A DNA stretch of 64,000 bases from an uncultured Flavobacteriaceae bacterium (GCA_947494825.1 CANLWN010000003.1:124001-188000); one strand, 5' to 3'. Numbered from the stretch's first letter, positions 1 to 9,154 are shown. Program-made: numbers and translations. The notes: a model not told the origin generated them from the letters alone.

Positions 1-38
1 CCTAAAAGATATTGTTTTGGTACCATTGTAATTGGTTT

Positions 39-1013
39 TTATTTGTTTTCGTTTTGGAGTTCCTCGATACTTCTGGCCTGATGGGCCAATTGTTTTCTTT
101 GTTCTTCTGTCTGCTCGCTCAATTGCTTTATGATTTTGTCTTGCTGCAACAAATACAGTGTAAGCTCCTCTATCTTTTCCAACAGTTTCATGTTCATCAG
201 CCCCAGTTCCATGCCGTTTTCTTCCATTTCTTCCGCGGAGGGTATGTTGGGCAAATGGCCATGTTCTTTGATGTATTGCTGGGTTTCTTCCAGGGTACGG
301 AGGTCGTAATCGTCCTTGAACACGTAGTCCGGTCCCGGTACGGAAAGGTCTACCTTTACCTCCTCTGCATGGATCTTGCCCTTGACTGTGAGTTTGGAAT
401 CTGGGGCGGAGGTCCCGATTCCAATTCTACCATTTGTCTTCAATGAAAGCACTGGACTGGACCAGGAAGTCCCGTTTAGGGAAGGATAAAAACTAAGTGC
501 GTAATTTTCCGATGAGCCTCGTGTAGAAGCCACCCACGAGAGTCTATTGTTATTTTTAAGAACAAAATCTGTTGGCTGGTCCAAAAGGGATTCTAGTATT
601 AGAGTCCCTCTATTGGTCATATCCTTGACATATAGAGATGCATTGGACGTATAGTGAGCCCCTGTAGATCGAATCTCCAGTTTGGAGGTAGGATTACTTG
701 CACTGATACCAACATTTCCATTGTCCTGATTAAACCACATAACCGGTGAGTAGACCCCTTGGTAAAATCGCCATAGGGCAAGGTCATATTGTTCGCTCGC
801 ATTTCGGGTACCCAGCTCCCATTTTACCACGCCGTTAGACCGGAATTCCATGGGGACTTTGTTGGCGGTATTTGCATCATTTAGAATAAGTTTTGGCCCG
901 TATAAGCTTGGCTCAATGGTTACTGTCTCTGAGTGGGTTATTTGGCCATGGGTGTTCATAGCCCATAAAAAACACGTAAACAATACCATTATGGTTACTT
1001 TCCACTTTTTCAT
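39..1013 (-). CDS. Secreted tail-fibre-like coiled-coil protein
   Basis: Probably a secreted or surface-exposed structural protein of a kind that Bacteroidetes encode in many copies; no enzymatic motif is visible. A signal peptide covers about residues 1-23 (MKKWK start, hydrophobic core, THGQ). Two short repeats of the form xxGI(S/G)xxxPxSKLxV lie at about 100-113 and 197-210. They are followed by a conserved-looking block with PDYVFKDDYDL (228-238) and GHLPNIPS (252-259). Residues 272-322 form a Glu/Gln/Leu-rich coiled coil. The start at 1013 was chosen because it places the signal peptide at the N-terminus and follows an A-rich leader; the frame stays open a further 43 codons upstream but without secretion features. 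It is divergent from the secretion locus at 1.6 kb. Function unknown; adhesin or fibre is inference. Confidence 0.7.
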   Translation of the reverse strand: MKKWKVTIMVLFTCFLWAMNTHGQITHSETVTIEPSLYGPKLILNDANTANKVPMEFRSNGVVKWELGTRNASEQYDLALWRFYQGVYSPVMWFNQDNGNVGISASNPTSKLEIRSTGAHYTSNASLYVKDMTNRGTLILESLLDQPTDFVLKNNNRLSWVASTRGSSENYALSFYPSLNGTSWSSPVLSLKTNGRIGIGTSAPDSKLTVKGKIHAEEVKVDLSVPGPDYVFKDDYDLRTLEETQQYIKEHGHLPNIPSAEEMEENGMELGLMNMKLLEKIEELTLYLLQQDKIIKQLSEQTEEQRKQLAHQARSIEELQNENK

Positions 1014-1575
1014 TCTTTGTTGTTTTTTTATTAATCGAGTCCTTTTATACAAAACCAAAGAGTCAACTAGACTGTTCGTTCTATTTTTAACCATAGGAAC
1101 ACCTTGGTGCCAATCGCCAAGCTCCATCCATCTTAAAACCAATAGCCATTAAACAATACCATTACCGCAATGCCAACGTCCACCGCCGGAAATATTGGTC
1201 AGGTCGTAATCGAAAAATTGAAATCGCATTAACGCCAGGTTCGCGCCAATTCCTAGGGAGGTAAAATCCGATCCGGAATGGACCGAAAAATGCAAAAAAA
1301 GGAAAACCTAAGCAATGTGTTCTCAAATTGGATCGGTTTGGGGCCTAAAACAAAAATCTGGTATTAAGGTAGAAAATTATTTTGTTTAATAAAACTTTTC
1401 TTACATTTTTTTGTATGAATACTATTTTAATCACATTAGGAATATATATTGTTAAAATATTATGGCTTCCTACTCATAAAGTATTAAATTTCGTGTGCAA
1501 ACCGCGAAACTTTTTATATATTTCGGTAAAAACCCGGCTACACCTCCCAAGAAGGATCGGGTCCCCAAACCAAAG
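1014..1575. other. Gene-poor spacer
   Basis: This spacer of about 560 bases separates the secreted coiled-coil gene from the divergent secretion locus. I see no RNA gene and no strong terminator. The part from about 1160 to 1310 reads on the minus strand as some 50 uninterrupted codons ending in a stop, without a convincing start, so it may be a gene remnant. The part from 1370 to 1500 is AT-rich and probably carries the promoter of the secretion locus. Confidence 0.5.
1382..1409 (+). promoter_or_regulatory. Weak candidate promoter for the secretion locus
   Basis: TTG at 1382-1384 is followed after 17 bases by TACATTTT (1402-1409). This matches the Bacteroidetes consensus TTG-N17-23-TAnnTTTG at all but the last base. 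It lies about 180 bases upstream of the pseudopilin gene in an AT-rich stretch. AT-rich sequence gives chance matches easily, so confidence is low. Confidence 0.25.
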
Positions 1576-1593
1576 ATGATGCACATGAACACA

Positions 1594-1989
1594 ATGAAAA
1601 GAATCCCCGCTATTAACCTACAGGAAACCCTGATCGTACTGGCCATAATAGGCATTTTGCTCCTTCTGGCCTTGCCCAATCTAATGCCCCTGATCACCAA
1701 GGCCAAGAGCATAGAGGCCCAGACCCAGCTAAAGGCCATTTACAACGCCCAGACCACCTATAGGTACATGTACAGTAAATTCAGTCCGGATTTCAACGAG
1801 CTCGATTTTGAGGCGCCCAGGACCGTAAAGGAGAACGGGACCGCCAACTATCAGTATCAGATTATCAGTGCGGACAATGCCACCTTTAAGGCCAGGGCCG
1901 AGGCCATTACAGATTTCGACGGGGACGGGGTTTTCAATGTATGGGAGGTTGATGAAAACGGAAACCCAAAACAAATTGTAAAGGATTGA
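1594..1989 (+). CDS. Pseudopilin, GspG-like
   Basis: Structural subunit of a type II secretion pseudopilus or type IV filament. The N-terminus is a class III prepilin signal: leader MKRIPA, then INLQETLIVLAIIG with Glu at +5 if cleavage follows Ala6, and a hydrophobic helix (about 8-30). Bacteroidetes pseudopilins commonly have Ala rather than Gly before the cut. An alpha-helical spine and a small C-terminal head follow. The head ends in D107-F-D109-G-D111-G-V-F-N115-V-W-E118, a perfect 12-residue EF-hand-type loop; GspG pilins are known to need calcium. Length 131 aa is typical. ATGs at 1576, 1579 and 1585 would lengthen the leader to at most 12 residues; 1594 follows an A-rich AACACA and was preferred, but the choice is uncertain. 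The stop overlaps the next gene. Confidence 0.85.
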   Translation: MKRIPAINLQETLIVLAIIGILLLLALPNLMPLITKAKSIEAQTQLKAIYNAQTTYRYMYSKFSPDFNELDFEAPRTVKENGTANYQYQIISADNATFKARAEAITDFDGDGVFNVWEVDENGNPKQIVKD

Positions 1990-2471
1990 TCCCCTTCCTA
2001 AAGCTTGGCGCTATGATCTGTTGTGGACTTATCACCTATCAGGACTTTACCCAAAGACGGGTACTCTGGATCTTGTTTCCCTTGCTCGGGCTATTGCTGG
2101 GTACGGTACATTTTCTGCACAGTTCCCCTTCCCTTTTCTTGGGCTATGCTTTGTTGAATGGGTTACTGGTTTCTGCGGTAATCCTCATTCTGTATCTCTA
2201 CACCAAAGGTCTCCGTAAAAAGGCCTTCCTCAATGCCAGCCTGGGCCTGGGCGATATCTTGTTCTTTTACGCCTTGGGTCTCGCCTTCCCCACCCTCACC
2301 TTTATAACCCTTTTTGCCTGCTCCCTGATCTTTTCCCTGATTGCCTTTTTGCTCCTTAAGAAAGGTTTGCAATGGTCTACGGTGCCTTTGGCCGGACTCA
2401 TGTCCATTTTTCTGACCCTGATAATTGCGTACAGCCTCTTTTTTAACTCCCCTAACCTATACCTACTCTAA
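1986..2471 (+). CDS. Prepilin peptidase, A24 family
   Basis: Membrane aspartyl protease expected to cleave the leader of the pseudopilin encoded just upstream. The two A24 catalytic aspartates are visible: D20 in TYQDFTQRR after the first helix, and D90 in the GLGD motif (87-90). The remainder is hydrophobic, with about five or six membrane segments. At 161 aa it lacks the N-terminal methyltransferase domain of PilD/GspO and resembles the short TadV/CpaA-type peptidases. The start is a TTG at 1986 that overlaps the pseudopilin stop codon; it is preferred over ATG 2013 because the latter would remove most of the helix preceding D20. Translational coupling is likely. Confidence 0.85.
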   Translation: MIPFLKLGAMICCGLITYQDFTQRRVLWILFPLLGLLLGTVHFLHSSPSLFLGYALLNGLLVSAVILILYLYTKGLRKKAFLNASLGLGDILFFYALGLAFPTLTFITLFACSLIFSLIAFLLLKKGLQWSTVPLAGLMSIFLTLIIAYSLFFNSPNLYLL

Positions 2472-2473
2472 CC

Positions 2474-3886
2474 ATGCAGCATACCGATTACCAGATACAG
2501 ACCCAACTACAACAACGGATAACCGCCGAACAGGCCTTTCATTACAGGATTGTCCCTGTAGCGGAACAGGACGGGGTGGTGGTGTTCAATACGGACAGTA
2601 CAGCCTTGGATAGCTTGTTGTCCGAGTTAAAGATTATTTTGGACATCCCGTTGAGCCTACAGGCTTGCGAAAGCGAACTCTTGCAAAATTACCTTACCGC
2701 CAATTACCGCGAACGACAAGATAGCACTACGACTGAGCTTCGGTATACCCCGGATTTTTTGGAGAAGATATTGCTGACCGCCAAGGAGATCAACAGTAGC
2801 GATATTCATTTTGAGCCCTATGAGACACATTGCAGGGTCCGCTTTAGATTGGACGGGAAATTGGTGGAACAATTTAGGATTCCCATAGGGGAATATCCCA
2901 CCATCATCAACAAGATCAAAATCAGGGCCAATCTGGACATTGCGGAAAAACGCCTTCCCCAGGATGGGAGGATAACGGTAAAGTCTAGCCTGGATGAATT
3001 TGACATCAGGGTGTCGTCCCTGCCCACCCTCTTTGGGGAAAAAATCGTGCTGCGAATCCTCAGTAAGGACGCCAACGCGATCGATATTAACGATTTGGGA
3101 TTTACGAAGCGTGAACTTCGGACTTATTCCCAAGGCATCAAAAAACCCAATGGCATGGTATTGATTTCCGGACCTACCGGATCGGGAAAGACCACCACGC
3201 TCTACGCTACCCTAAAACTCCTCAACAATAGCGAGACCAATATCCTTACCATAGAGGATCCCATAGAATACACCTTGGAAGGCATTAACCAGGTACAGCT
3301 CAAAGAGGGCATAGGGCTGGATTTTGCCAGTGCCATGCGGACCTTCCTACGGCAGGACCCGGATATTATCATGGTAGGAGAGATCCGGGACGTAAAAACG
3401 GCCAATATGGCCATTAGAGCTTCGCTTACAGGACATCTGGTGCTCTCTACCATACACACCAACTCGGCCTGGGCCACGATCTCGCGCCTGATCGATATGG
3501 GCATTCCCTCCTTTTTGATCGCCAGCACGCTGAACCTAAGTGTAGCACAACGATTGGTGCGCAAATTGTGCACGCAGTGCAAGCAAAAGGAAAAAATAGC
3601 GGACCATCTTTTTCCTGACGGTTTTCTGCCCAGCCAGGAATTAACACATCATTATGCCCCCAAGGGCTGCACCCAATGCCACCATACGGGTTATAGGGGA
3701 AGAAAGGCCATCTATGAAATCATCCCGATTACCAAGGATCTGGTGGCCCATATCAAAAACAATGTCTTGGAAATTGAGGACTATCTGTATAAAAACAAAA
3801 TTATCACCTTACGTCAGAACGCCATACAAATGATACGCGAGGGCATTACCTCCATTGATGAGGTGTATGCCTTGCTAACCAATTAA
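2474..3886 (+). CDS. Type II secretion / type IV filament assembly ATPase, GspE/PilB family
   Basis: Cytoplasmic hexameric ATPase that drives pseudopilus assembly. All family landmarks are present: an abbreviated N1 region (1-80), the N2 domain with SSDIHFEPY (108-116), Walker A GPTGSGKTT (233-241), Asp box TIEDPIEY (259-266), Walker B DPDIIMVGEIRD (295-306), His box STIHTN (325-330), and a tetracysteine zinc motif C366xxC369...C399xxC402 that marks assembly (GspE/PilB) rather than retraction ATPases. At 470 aa it is slightly short because of the reduced N-terminus. It starts two bases after the prepilin peptidase stop. The usual partner GspF/PilC is not encoded next to it. Confidence 0.95.
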   Translation: MQHTDYQIQTQLQQRITAEQAFHYRIVPVAEQDGVVVFNTDSTALDSLLSELKIILDIPLSLQACESELLQNYLTANYRERQDSTTTELRYTPDFLEKILLTAKEINSSDIHFEPYETHCRVRFRLDGKLVEQFRIPIGEYPTIINKIKIRANLDIAEKRLPQDGRITVKSSLDEFDIRVSSLPTLFGEKIVLRILSKDANAIDINDLGFTKRELRTYSQGIKKPNGMVLISGPTGSGKTTTLYATLKLLNNSETNILTIEDPIEYTLEGINQVQLKEGIGLDFASAMRTFLRQDPDIIMVGEIRDVKTANMAIRASLTGHLVLSTIHTNSAWATISRLIDMGIPSFLIASTLNLSVAQRLVRKLCTQCKQKEKIADHLFPDGFLPSQELTHHYAPKGCTQCHHTGYRGRKAIYEIIPITKDLVAHIKNNVLEIEDYLYKNKIITLRQNAIQMIREGITSIDEVYALLTN

Positions 3887-3890
3887 CCCC

Positions 3891-6113
3891 ATGAAAAAAA
3901 ACCTGCTCGTTATACTATTCCTTTGTGCCTTTCATCTGCATGGCCAGGAAAATCCACGGATACAGAACATACAAAACAATCTGGAGTCGCTTGCCGTGGA
4001 CAATGCGGGACTCACGGAAAACCTGAAACTGGACATCAACGTAACCAATGTGACCCTGCCCAATTTCCTCATTGCCGTCTCCAAAGTGCATCGGGTAAAT
4101 ATCAATGTGGATCCCAGCCTACAAGGCATTACCATTGTAAACAACTTCTCCAACGTCACAGTAGCCGATCTTTTGGTGTTTCTCTGTAAGGAATATCAAT
4201 TGGATATCAATTTCACCGGCAATATTCTGTCCATTAAAAAATACGTCCCGCCACCGGAAAGGGTGGTGGAAAAAGAGGTCGTTGCCAACTTTGATGCCCT
4301 GAACAATCGTATTTCCCTAGATCTGAACAATGATACATTGGAGAAGGTCTTTCGAAAAATCATTGATATATCGGGTCAAAACCTGCTCTACAACAGTGGC
4401 ATGGAGGCCCTTCCCCTAACACTCTACCTCAACAACGTGCCTTTTGATGCGGCTATGGCCAAGCTGGCGGAGACCAACAATCTGTCCTTTTCCAAATCGA
4501 GGGACGGTTTTTACTTGTTTAACCGAACGGATACCCCACAGAACAGTCCGGCAGACACCCGACAAAACCTTCCGCCAAGGCCCCAGCGCAGCCCTAGGGG
4601 GAGCAATTTTTATTATCAGGTGCTCGATACGGTGAACCGACTGCTCAATGTGGATTTTGAAAATGCCCCCATTGCACAGATCATCAATGAAATCAGTTAT
4701 GACCTGAAGCTCGATGTCTATACCGCCACCCCCTTGGAGGAAGCAGGGAACGTTACCTTTAAGGCAAAACAGATCTATTACGACCGCCTGTTGGAACGTA
4801 TCTTTGAAAGCAAGGCCAATGGCGCTATCGGGGCCAATCCGCCGCAAAATCAAAACACTAATCCGGCACAGAACAGGGCACAAAGCAATCCAGCCCGGGG
4901 TGGTCTGCCCACCAATTTTACCTATAAAAAGGAAGATGGTATTTATTTCTTCGGCACGGCCGATCAGCTCAGTGTCCGCCGAATAGAGGTCATCCAGATG
5001 ATGCACCGATCGGTGGAATTGCTGGGAGACCCAGCGCCCTATGCAGGAGGTGGCCGATCCGCCGGCAGGACCATAGGGGGAAACATCAATTACCTGGGTG
5101 GCGGTTTTCAGAACAATCAGGGCTTTGGCAATACCCAGGGTCTTGCTGGCAACCAGGGCTTCAACAATTCACGAAGGATCAACACCCAGGCCAATAATAC
5201 CTTTGGCAACTATAACAATACCGCGGAAGCCTTGGTCAATATTTTGCCCGATGACGTTTTGGTAGATCTGGACGTAAAAATAGATTTTGAATTGAACAGC
5301 TTTTTGGTCAGTGGCCCCGCGGCCAACATCAACCGTTTCCGAAAATTTATCAAGGAAATAGACAAGCCCGTTCCCGTGGTGCTCATAGAAGTAATGATCA
5401 TAGAGGTGCGAAAGTCTGCTACCGTGGAAACTGGGATCAGCTGGGGCATTGGGGAAGAACCGGTAAAGACCCAGGGGCGTATTTTTCCCGAAACGGACCT
5501 TACCTTGGGCGCTAGCACAGTAAACAAAATTATCGGTGGTTTTGACGGTTTTGGTTCCTTTAACATCGGGCAAGTGGTGCCCGAGTTCTTTGCAACGATC
5601 AAGGCTATGGAGGCCAACGGAAACCTAAAAATCCGTTCCACGCCAAAACTATCTACGCTAAACGGGCATAGGGCCAATCTATCCATCGGAGAGACTACCT
5701 ATTATGTGGTGACCAACCAGAACTTCTTTGGCTCCCAAATTCCAACCACCTCTGAAGTACGGAATTTTCAGCCCATTGACGCCGAACTGGCCGTAAGCAT
5801 AAAACCCCTGGTCTCCGGAAATGGTCAGGTAACCCTGGACATCAATGTGATCCAGTCCGATTTTAGTGGCGAGCGTATAGAGGATGAGGCCCCACCAGGA
5901 CTTACCTCGCGTGAATTCAGTTCTATCATTCGCATGCAAAACCAAGATCTTGCCATTCTCGGCGGACTTGAGGAAAAGATCAAGAACGACTCTGGAAGCG
6001 GGGTGCCCTTTTTGGCCAGAATTCCTATAATCAAATGGCTTTTTAGCAAAAGGGTGCGCGAGGATACCAAACAAAAATTGACCATACTCATTAAACCTAC
6101 GGTAATTTATTAG
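3891..6113 (+). CDS. Secretin, GspD/PulD-like outer-membrane channel
   Basis: Multimeric outer-membrane gate of the system. Signal peptide about 1-18 (MKKNLLVILF core, HLHGQ). Three STN/N-type domains follow at about 44-115, 142-209 and 245-310. A Gly/Asn-rich low-complexity linker (about 385-445, repeated QGF and NNQ/NTQ steps) leads into the C-terminal secretin domain. That domain carries the conserved RSTPKLSTLNGHRANLSIGE block near 582 and the signature VPFLARIPIIKWLFSK near 705-720. It starts four bases after gspE and overlaps the following GTG start. No pilotin gene and no typical C-terminal S-domain are seen, so how it reaches the outer membrane is unknown. Confidence 0.93.
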   Translation: MKKNLLVILFLCAFHLHGQENPRIQNIQNNLESLAVDNAGLTENLKLDINVTNVTLPNFLIAVSKVHRVNINVDPSLQGITIVNNFSNVTVADLLVFLCKEYQLDINFTGNILSIKKYVPPPERVVEKEVVANFDALNNRISLDLNNDTLEKVFRKIIDISGQNLLYNSGMEALPLTLYLNNVPFDAAMAKLAETNNLSFSKSRDGFYLFNRTDTPQNSPADTRQNLPPRPQRSPRGSNFYYQVLDTVNRLLNVDFENAPIAQIINEISYDLKLDVYTATPLEEAGNVTFKAKQIYYDRLLERIFESKANGAIGANPPQNQNTNPAQNRAQSNPARGGLPTNFTYKKEDGIYFFGTADQLSVRRIEVIQMMHRSVELLGDPAPYAGGGRSAGRTIGGNINYLGGGFQNNQGFGNTQGLAGNQGFNNSRRINTQANNTFGNYNNTAEALVNILPDDVLVDLDVKIDFELNSFLVSGPAANINRFRKFIKEIDKPVPVVLIEVMIIEVRKSATVETGISWGIGEEPVKTQGRIFPETDLTLGASTVNKIIGGFDGFGSFNIGQVVPEFFATIKAMEANGNLKIRSTPKLSTLNGHRANLSIGETTYYVVTNQNFFGSQIPTTSEVRNFQPIDAELAVSIKPLVSGNGQVTLDINVIQSDFSGERIEDEAPPGLTSREFSSIIRMQNQDLAILGGLEEKIKNDSGSGVPFLARIPIIKWLFSKRVREDTKQKLTILIKPTVIY

Positions 6114-7330
6114 TGCTTAGTCCCTTAAAAACATACCTGAACGAAGGAAGCGTATACTACGGCCTAGAAGTGTACGAACAGGGTAAAAATGTCCTTTTTA
6201 ACCTCTTGGAGGTTAGGAGAAAAAAACAAGAACTCTTCATTGGGGGGCAACACACTTTTTCAACTATGGAGGAGGTCCCGAAGCATGTAAAAAAAGATGC
6301 ACCCCTATTTGTGGTATTCGCCACCCAAAGCGTGCTTACCAAAGTAGTGGCGGCCAACACCGGTCAGGAGCATGAAGCCATCGTGCATGGGTCCTTTCCC
6401 AACCTGGATTTTTCCACCTTCTATTATCAATTGGTTCCGATGGAAGAAACGACGGTCGTTAACATCTGCAAAAAGGAACATCTGGATCTGTACCTCAACC
6501 GTTTAATGGAGTTGAAACTTCCGGTGACCGGTTTTGCACTGGGGATCTCCCCATTTGCGGCACTATTGGATTTTTTGACGGAAGACAGCATGCCCACCTC
6601 CACCTACCGCGTGCAACTTCAAAACCGTTCCATCCAGGAAGTACGGCCAATCGAAGGCAGTGAACCTGCTCAAAAGACGCATTATGACCTCAACGGCCTA
6701 TCCCTTCCCCATACACATTTGCTAGTGTTTGCAAGTATCTTGGGCATGCTCTCAAAAGGGGTTGAAGGTTTTAATAATTTTGGGGAGGAACTGCAAGGGC
6801 TTCAAAAAGAATTTAGGAACAAACGCCATTTTGGGCTGCTGTTAAAATCTTCGCTCATCTTTGTTTTATCCCTTTTGCTGCTCAATTTCCTCGTATTCAC
6901 CTACTATTTTCAAAAAGTGGAAACCCTTCAGAACACTTCGGCGCTCAATCGGGACAGCAAAAGTAAGCTGGTAGCGTTGAAACGTGCATTGGAGAGCAAG
7001 GAAGAACGGGTAAACACCTTGCTCGCCACAACAAATTCCAAGGCCACCCTATACGTGGACCAAATGGCCATGAGTCTTCCTGTTTCCATGTTGTTTACAG
7101 AAATACAGTACCAACCCCTGGAAAAACCCATGCGGCCCAAAAAACCGATCCAACTCCTTGTAGGCACCATTACGGTACGGGGTACCGCCAGCAACGGGAA
7201 CGATTTTTCTTCCTGGGTGGAAACCTTGGAAAGCTTTGCTTGGACAAAATCCGTCGAGACGCAGGACTACGATTACGGCAACAGGGGCCTGTCTAATTTT
7301 ACCCTAAAAATAGAGATCCATGACGAGTAG
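6113..7330 (+). CDS. GspL/PilM-N-like inner-membrane assembly protein
   Basis: Probable bitopic assembly protein linking the cytoplasmic ATPase to the periplasmic part of the machine. The cytoplasmic part (1-237) has the length and alternating strand/helix pattern of the degenerate actin-like fold of GspL/PilM, although I do not see a nucleotide-binding motif. One membrane segment follows at 241-264 (SSLIFVLSLLLLNFL), then a coiled coil (about 268-305) and a small C-terminal domain resembling PilN/GspL. The start is GTG at 6113, sharing its G with the secretin stop codon. The assignment rests on architecture and position, not on a strong sequence signature. Confidence 0.7.
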   Translation: MLSPLKTYLNEGSVYYGLEVYEQGKNVLFNLLEVRRKKQELFIGGQHTFSTMEEVPKHVKKDAPLFVVFATQSVLTKVVAANTGQEHEAIVHGSFPNLDFSTFYYQLVPMEETTVVNICKKEHLDLYLNRLMELKLPVTGFALGISPFAALLDFLTEDSMPTSTYRVQLQNRSIQEVRPIEGSEPAQKTHYDLNGLSLPHTHLLVFASILGMLSKGVEGFNNFGEELQGLQKEFRNKRHFGLLLKSSLIFVLSLLLLNFLVFTYYFQKVETLQNTSALNRDSKSKLVALKRALESKEERVNTLLATTNSKATLYVDQMAMSLPVSMLFTEIQYQPLEKPMRPKKPIQLLVGTITVRGTASNGNDFSSWVETLESFAWTKSVETQDYDYGNRGLSNFTLKIEIHDE

Positions 7331-7832
7331 CACGAGAAACAATATAAGCTTGGCAGGAATTGTCTTGGTGCTCTTCCTATGTTACAAGTTTGCCATTGCC
7401 GAAACTATAGCCCTGGGGAGGGAGTACAACAATCTAAAAAATGAGGAGGTCCTCTTTAAGGATATTCCCGTGCAACTTTCGGTCTTAAAAAGCAAGGAAC
7501 AACATTACGATTCCGTCCTAAAGAAAATGAACCTAGGCAACACCTCTCTGGAGAATAACTTACTCCGTGCCTTAAATGGGCAGGTGGAGAAACACGGGCT
7601 TAAACTCCTTGATTTTAACGAGCCCCATGCCTTCCAGGACGGGGAAAACCAGTTGAACACCTTTCATTTTAGCCTAGAGGGAAATTTCACCGATATTTTG
7701 AGCACCGTGCATACGTTGGAACAAAAAGGAAACTTCGGTGCTCTGGTACATCTAGATTTTCAGACCAAAAGAAATTATAGGGCCAACAAAAACTATTTGG
7801 TGGCCACCGTGCTCATGCAATACGTTCAATAA
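7320..7832 (+). CDS. GspM/PilO-like inner-membrane protein
   Basis: Likely partner of the preceding GspL-like protein. It has a short cytoplasmic N-terminus, one membrane helix (about 9-27), a coiled coil (about 35-75) and a small ferredoxin-like domain with a final beta strand, which is the usual plan of GspM/PilO. The gene overlaps the preceding one by 11 bases and is the last of the run. Sequence similarity to GspM/PilO is not evident by eye, so the call depends on gene order and topology. At 170 aa it is normal for the family. Confidence 0.65.
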   Translation: MTSSTRNNISLAGIVLVLFLCYKFAIAETIALGREYNNLKNEEVLFKDIPVQLSVLKSKEQHYDSVLKKMNLGNTSLENNLLRALNGQVEKHGLKLLDFNEPHAFQDGENQLNTFHFSLEGNFTDILSTVHTLEQKGNFGALVHLDFQTKRNYRANKNYLVATVLMQYVQ

Positions 7833-7876
7833 AGCGTCACGGGCTATAAAAGTTCCGTCACACCTGCCCCAACGCT

Positions 7877-8992
7877 CTAGTTTTGGGCAAACTCATCGGG
7901 TTTCACCTCGTTCCAGACCTTGATTTTATGGTCGGGTTCCAGACCAGATTTCACCTCCACAAAAATACCATCGCTCAGTCCCAACTCGATATCCCGGCGT
8001 TCAAATTGTTGCTCCCCGGTCTGTATCTCCACAAAGGGTTTCTTGGTCTTATCATCAAACTGCACCAGGGCTTCCTTTACGGCCAGAACGCTGTCTGCCC
8101 GGCCCAAAATAATGGACGCATTGGCACTGAGGCCGGCCCGTATAAAAATCGAATCCTGTTTTTTAAGCGTTCCCTTGATCTCGAACTGTATGGCCCCATT
8201 TTCCTCGTTGCCCTTAGGGGCGATATAATCCAGTACCGCATCAAAAACCTGATTTTCAATGGCCCCGACCGTAATCTCCAAGGGAAGGTCCTCTGTAATT
8301 TTTCCGACCTCGGACTCATCCACTTTGCCCTCAAAAATCATCTTTTCCACATCGGCTATGGCCGCTATGGTGGTCCCTTCATTGAAATTATTGCTCTCGA
8401 TCACCTGGTTGCCCACCTCAACGGGCACCTCCAGGACCATCCCACTCACCGTGGCCCTGATCAACGTATTGGCCGCATTGCCGTATCCCTTGGCGGTACC
8501 GGTCTTTACAATATCGTAGCGCTTGTTGGCCGCGCCATAGGACTGTTTTGCCTGGTCAAAAGCGACCTCGGCCCTTTCCAAATCTACCTTGGAGATGACT
8601 CCCTTATCGAACAGGCTTTTTTGACGCTGCAAGTTCCTACGTTGGTCGTCCAAATCAATTTTGGCCTCATCAATGGCGTTTCGGGCATCGTTCAGGGCGT
8701 TCAAATTGGGAACTACCTTGATTCTTGCCAGCAGATCGCCCGATTTAACAAAATCGCCCCCTTCCACATATACTTCCTCTATTACTCCCGAGATGTTAGG
8801 CTTAATGAGCACCTCCTCCAAGGGAAGGATACTGCCCGTGGCCACGGTTTTCTTGATAATGGTCTGCTTTGAGGGTTCTTCCGTTTCATAGACCACTGGA
8901 TCTTCGGCGTTTTTCTGGTACAAATAGTACATGGATGCCCCAAAAGTGATTACGATTAAGAGCAAAATGATAATGGTGATTGACTTTTTCAT
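7877..8992 (-). CDS. Periplasmic efflux adaptor, HlyD/MacA family
   Basis: Membrane-fusion protein that would couple an inner-membrane ABC permease to a TolC-type channel. Features: N-terminal membrane anchor (MKKSITIIILLLIVITFGAS, residues 1-20), a split biotinyl-lipoyl domain with GSILPLEEVLIKPNISGVI near 52-70, an alpha-helical hairpin (about 98-160) and C-terminal beta-barrel domains. The start at 8992 was chosen because the further 21 codons upstream encode a charged stretch before the anchor. It is the last gene of a minus-strand group with two MacB-type permeases, 162 bases downstream of the nearer one. No ATPase gene follows; the next gene is convergent. Confidence 0.88.
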   Translation of the reverse strand: MKKSITIIILLLIVITFGASMYYLYQKNAEDPVVYETEEPSKQTIIKKTVATGSILPLEEVLIKPNISGVIEEVYVEGGDFVKSGDLLARIKVVPNLNALNDARNAIDEAKIDLDDQRRNLQRQKSLFDKGVISKVDLERAEVAFDQAKQSYGAANKRYDIVKTGTAKGYGNAANTLIRATVSGMVLEVPVEVGNQVIESNNFNEGTTIAAIADVEKMIFEGKVDESEVGKITEDLPLEITVGAIENQVFDAVLDYIAPKGNEENGAIQFEIKGTLKKQDSIFIRAGLSANASIILGRADSVLAVKEALVQFDDKTKKPFVEIQTGEQQFERRDIELGLSDGIFVEVKSGLEPDHKIKVWNEVKPDEFAQN

Positions 8993-9154
8993 GGTTCGTG
9001 TACGTGTATTATTGATTGATGATTCCTTATTTATTATAGCCCGATTTTTCTTCAAAGACCCCTAGTGCCGCTCGGACCATTTTCTCCCACTCCTCCGAAA
9101 TGGGCCCCTATTATTTATTCGTTCTGTGCGCTAATGCAATGTCTCAAATTTACA

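Noticed and set aside
1160-1313. Minus-strand coding remnant of about 50 codons upstream of the coiled-coil gene
   Set aside because: It ends in a stop and reads smoothly (GIGANLALMRFQFF) but has no start or recognised family and is closed upstream; too short to call a pseudogene without homologues.
7883-8872. Long plus-strand open frame of 329 codons
   Set aside because: It lies antisense to the efflux adaptor, which has clear family motifs; no start context and no recognisable protein.
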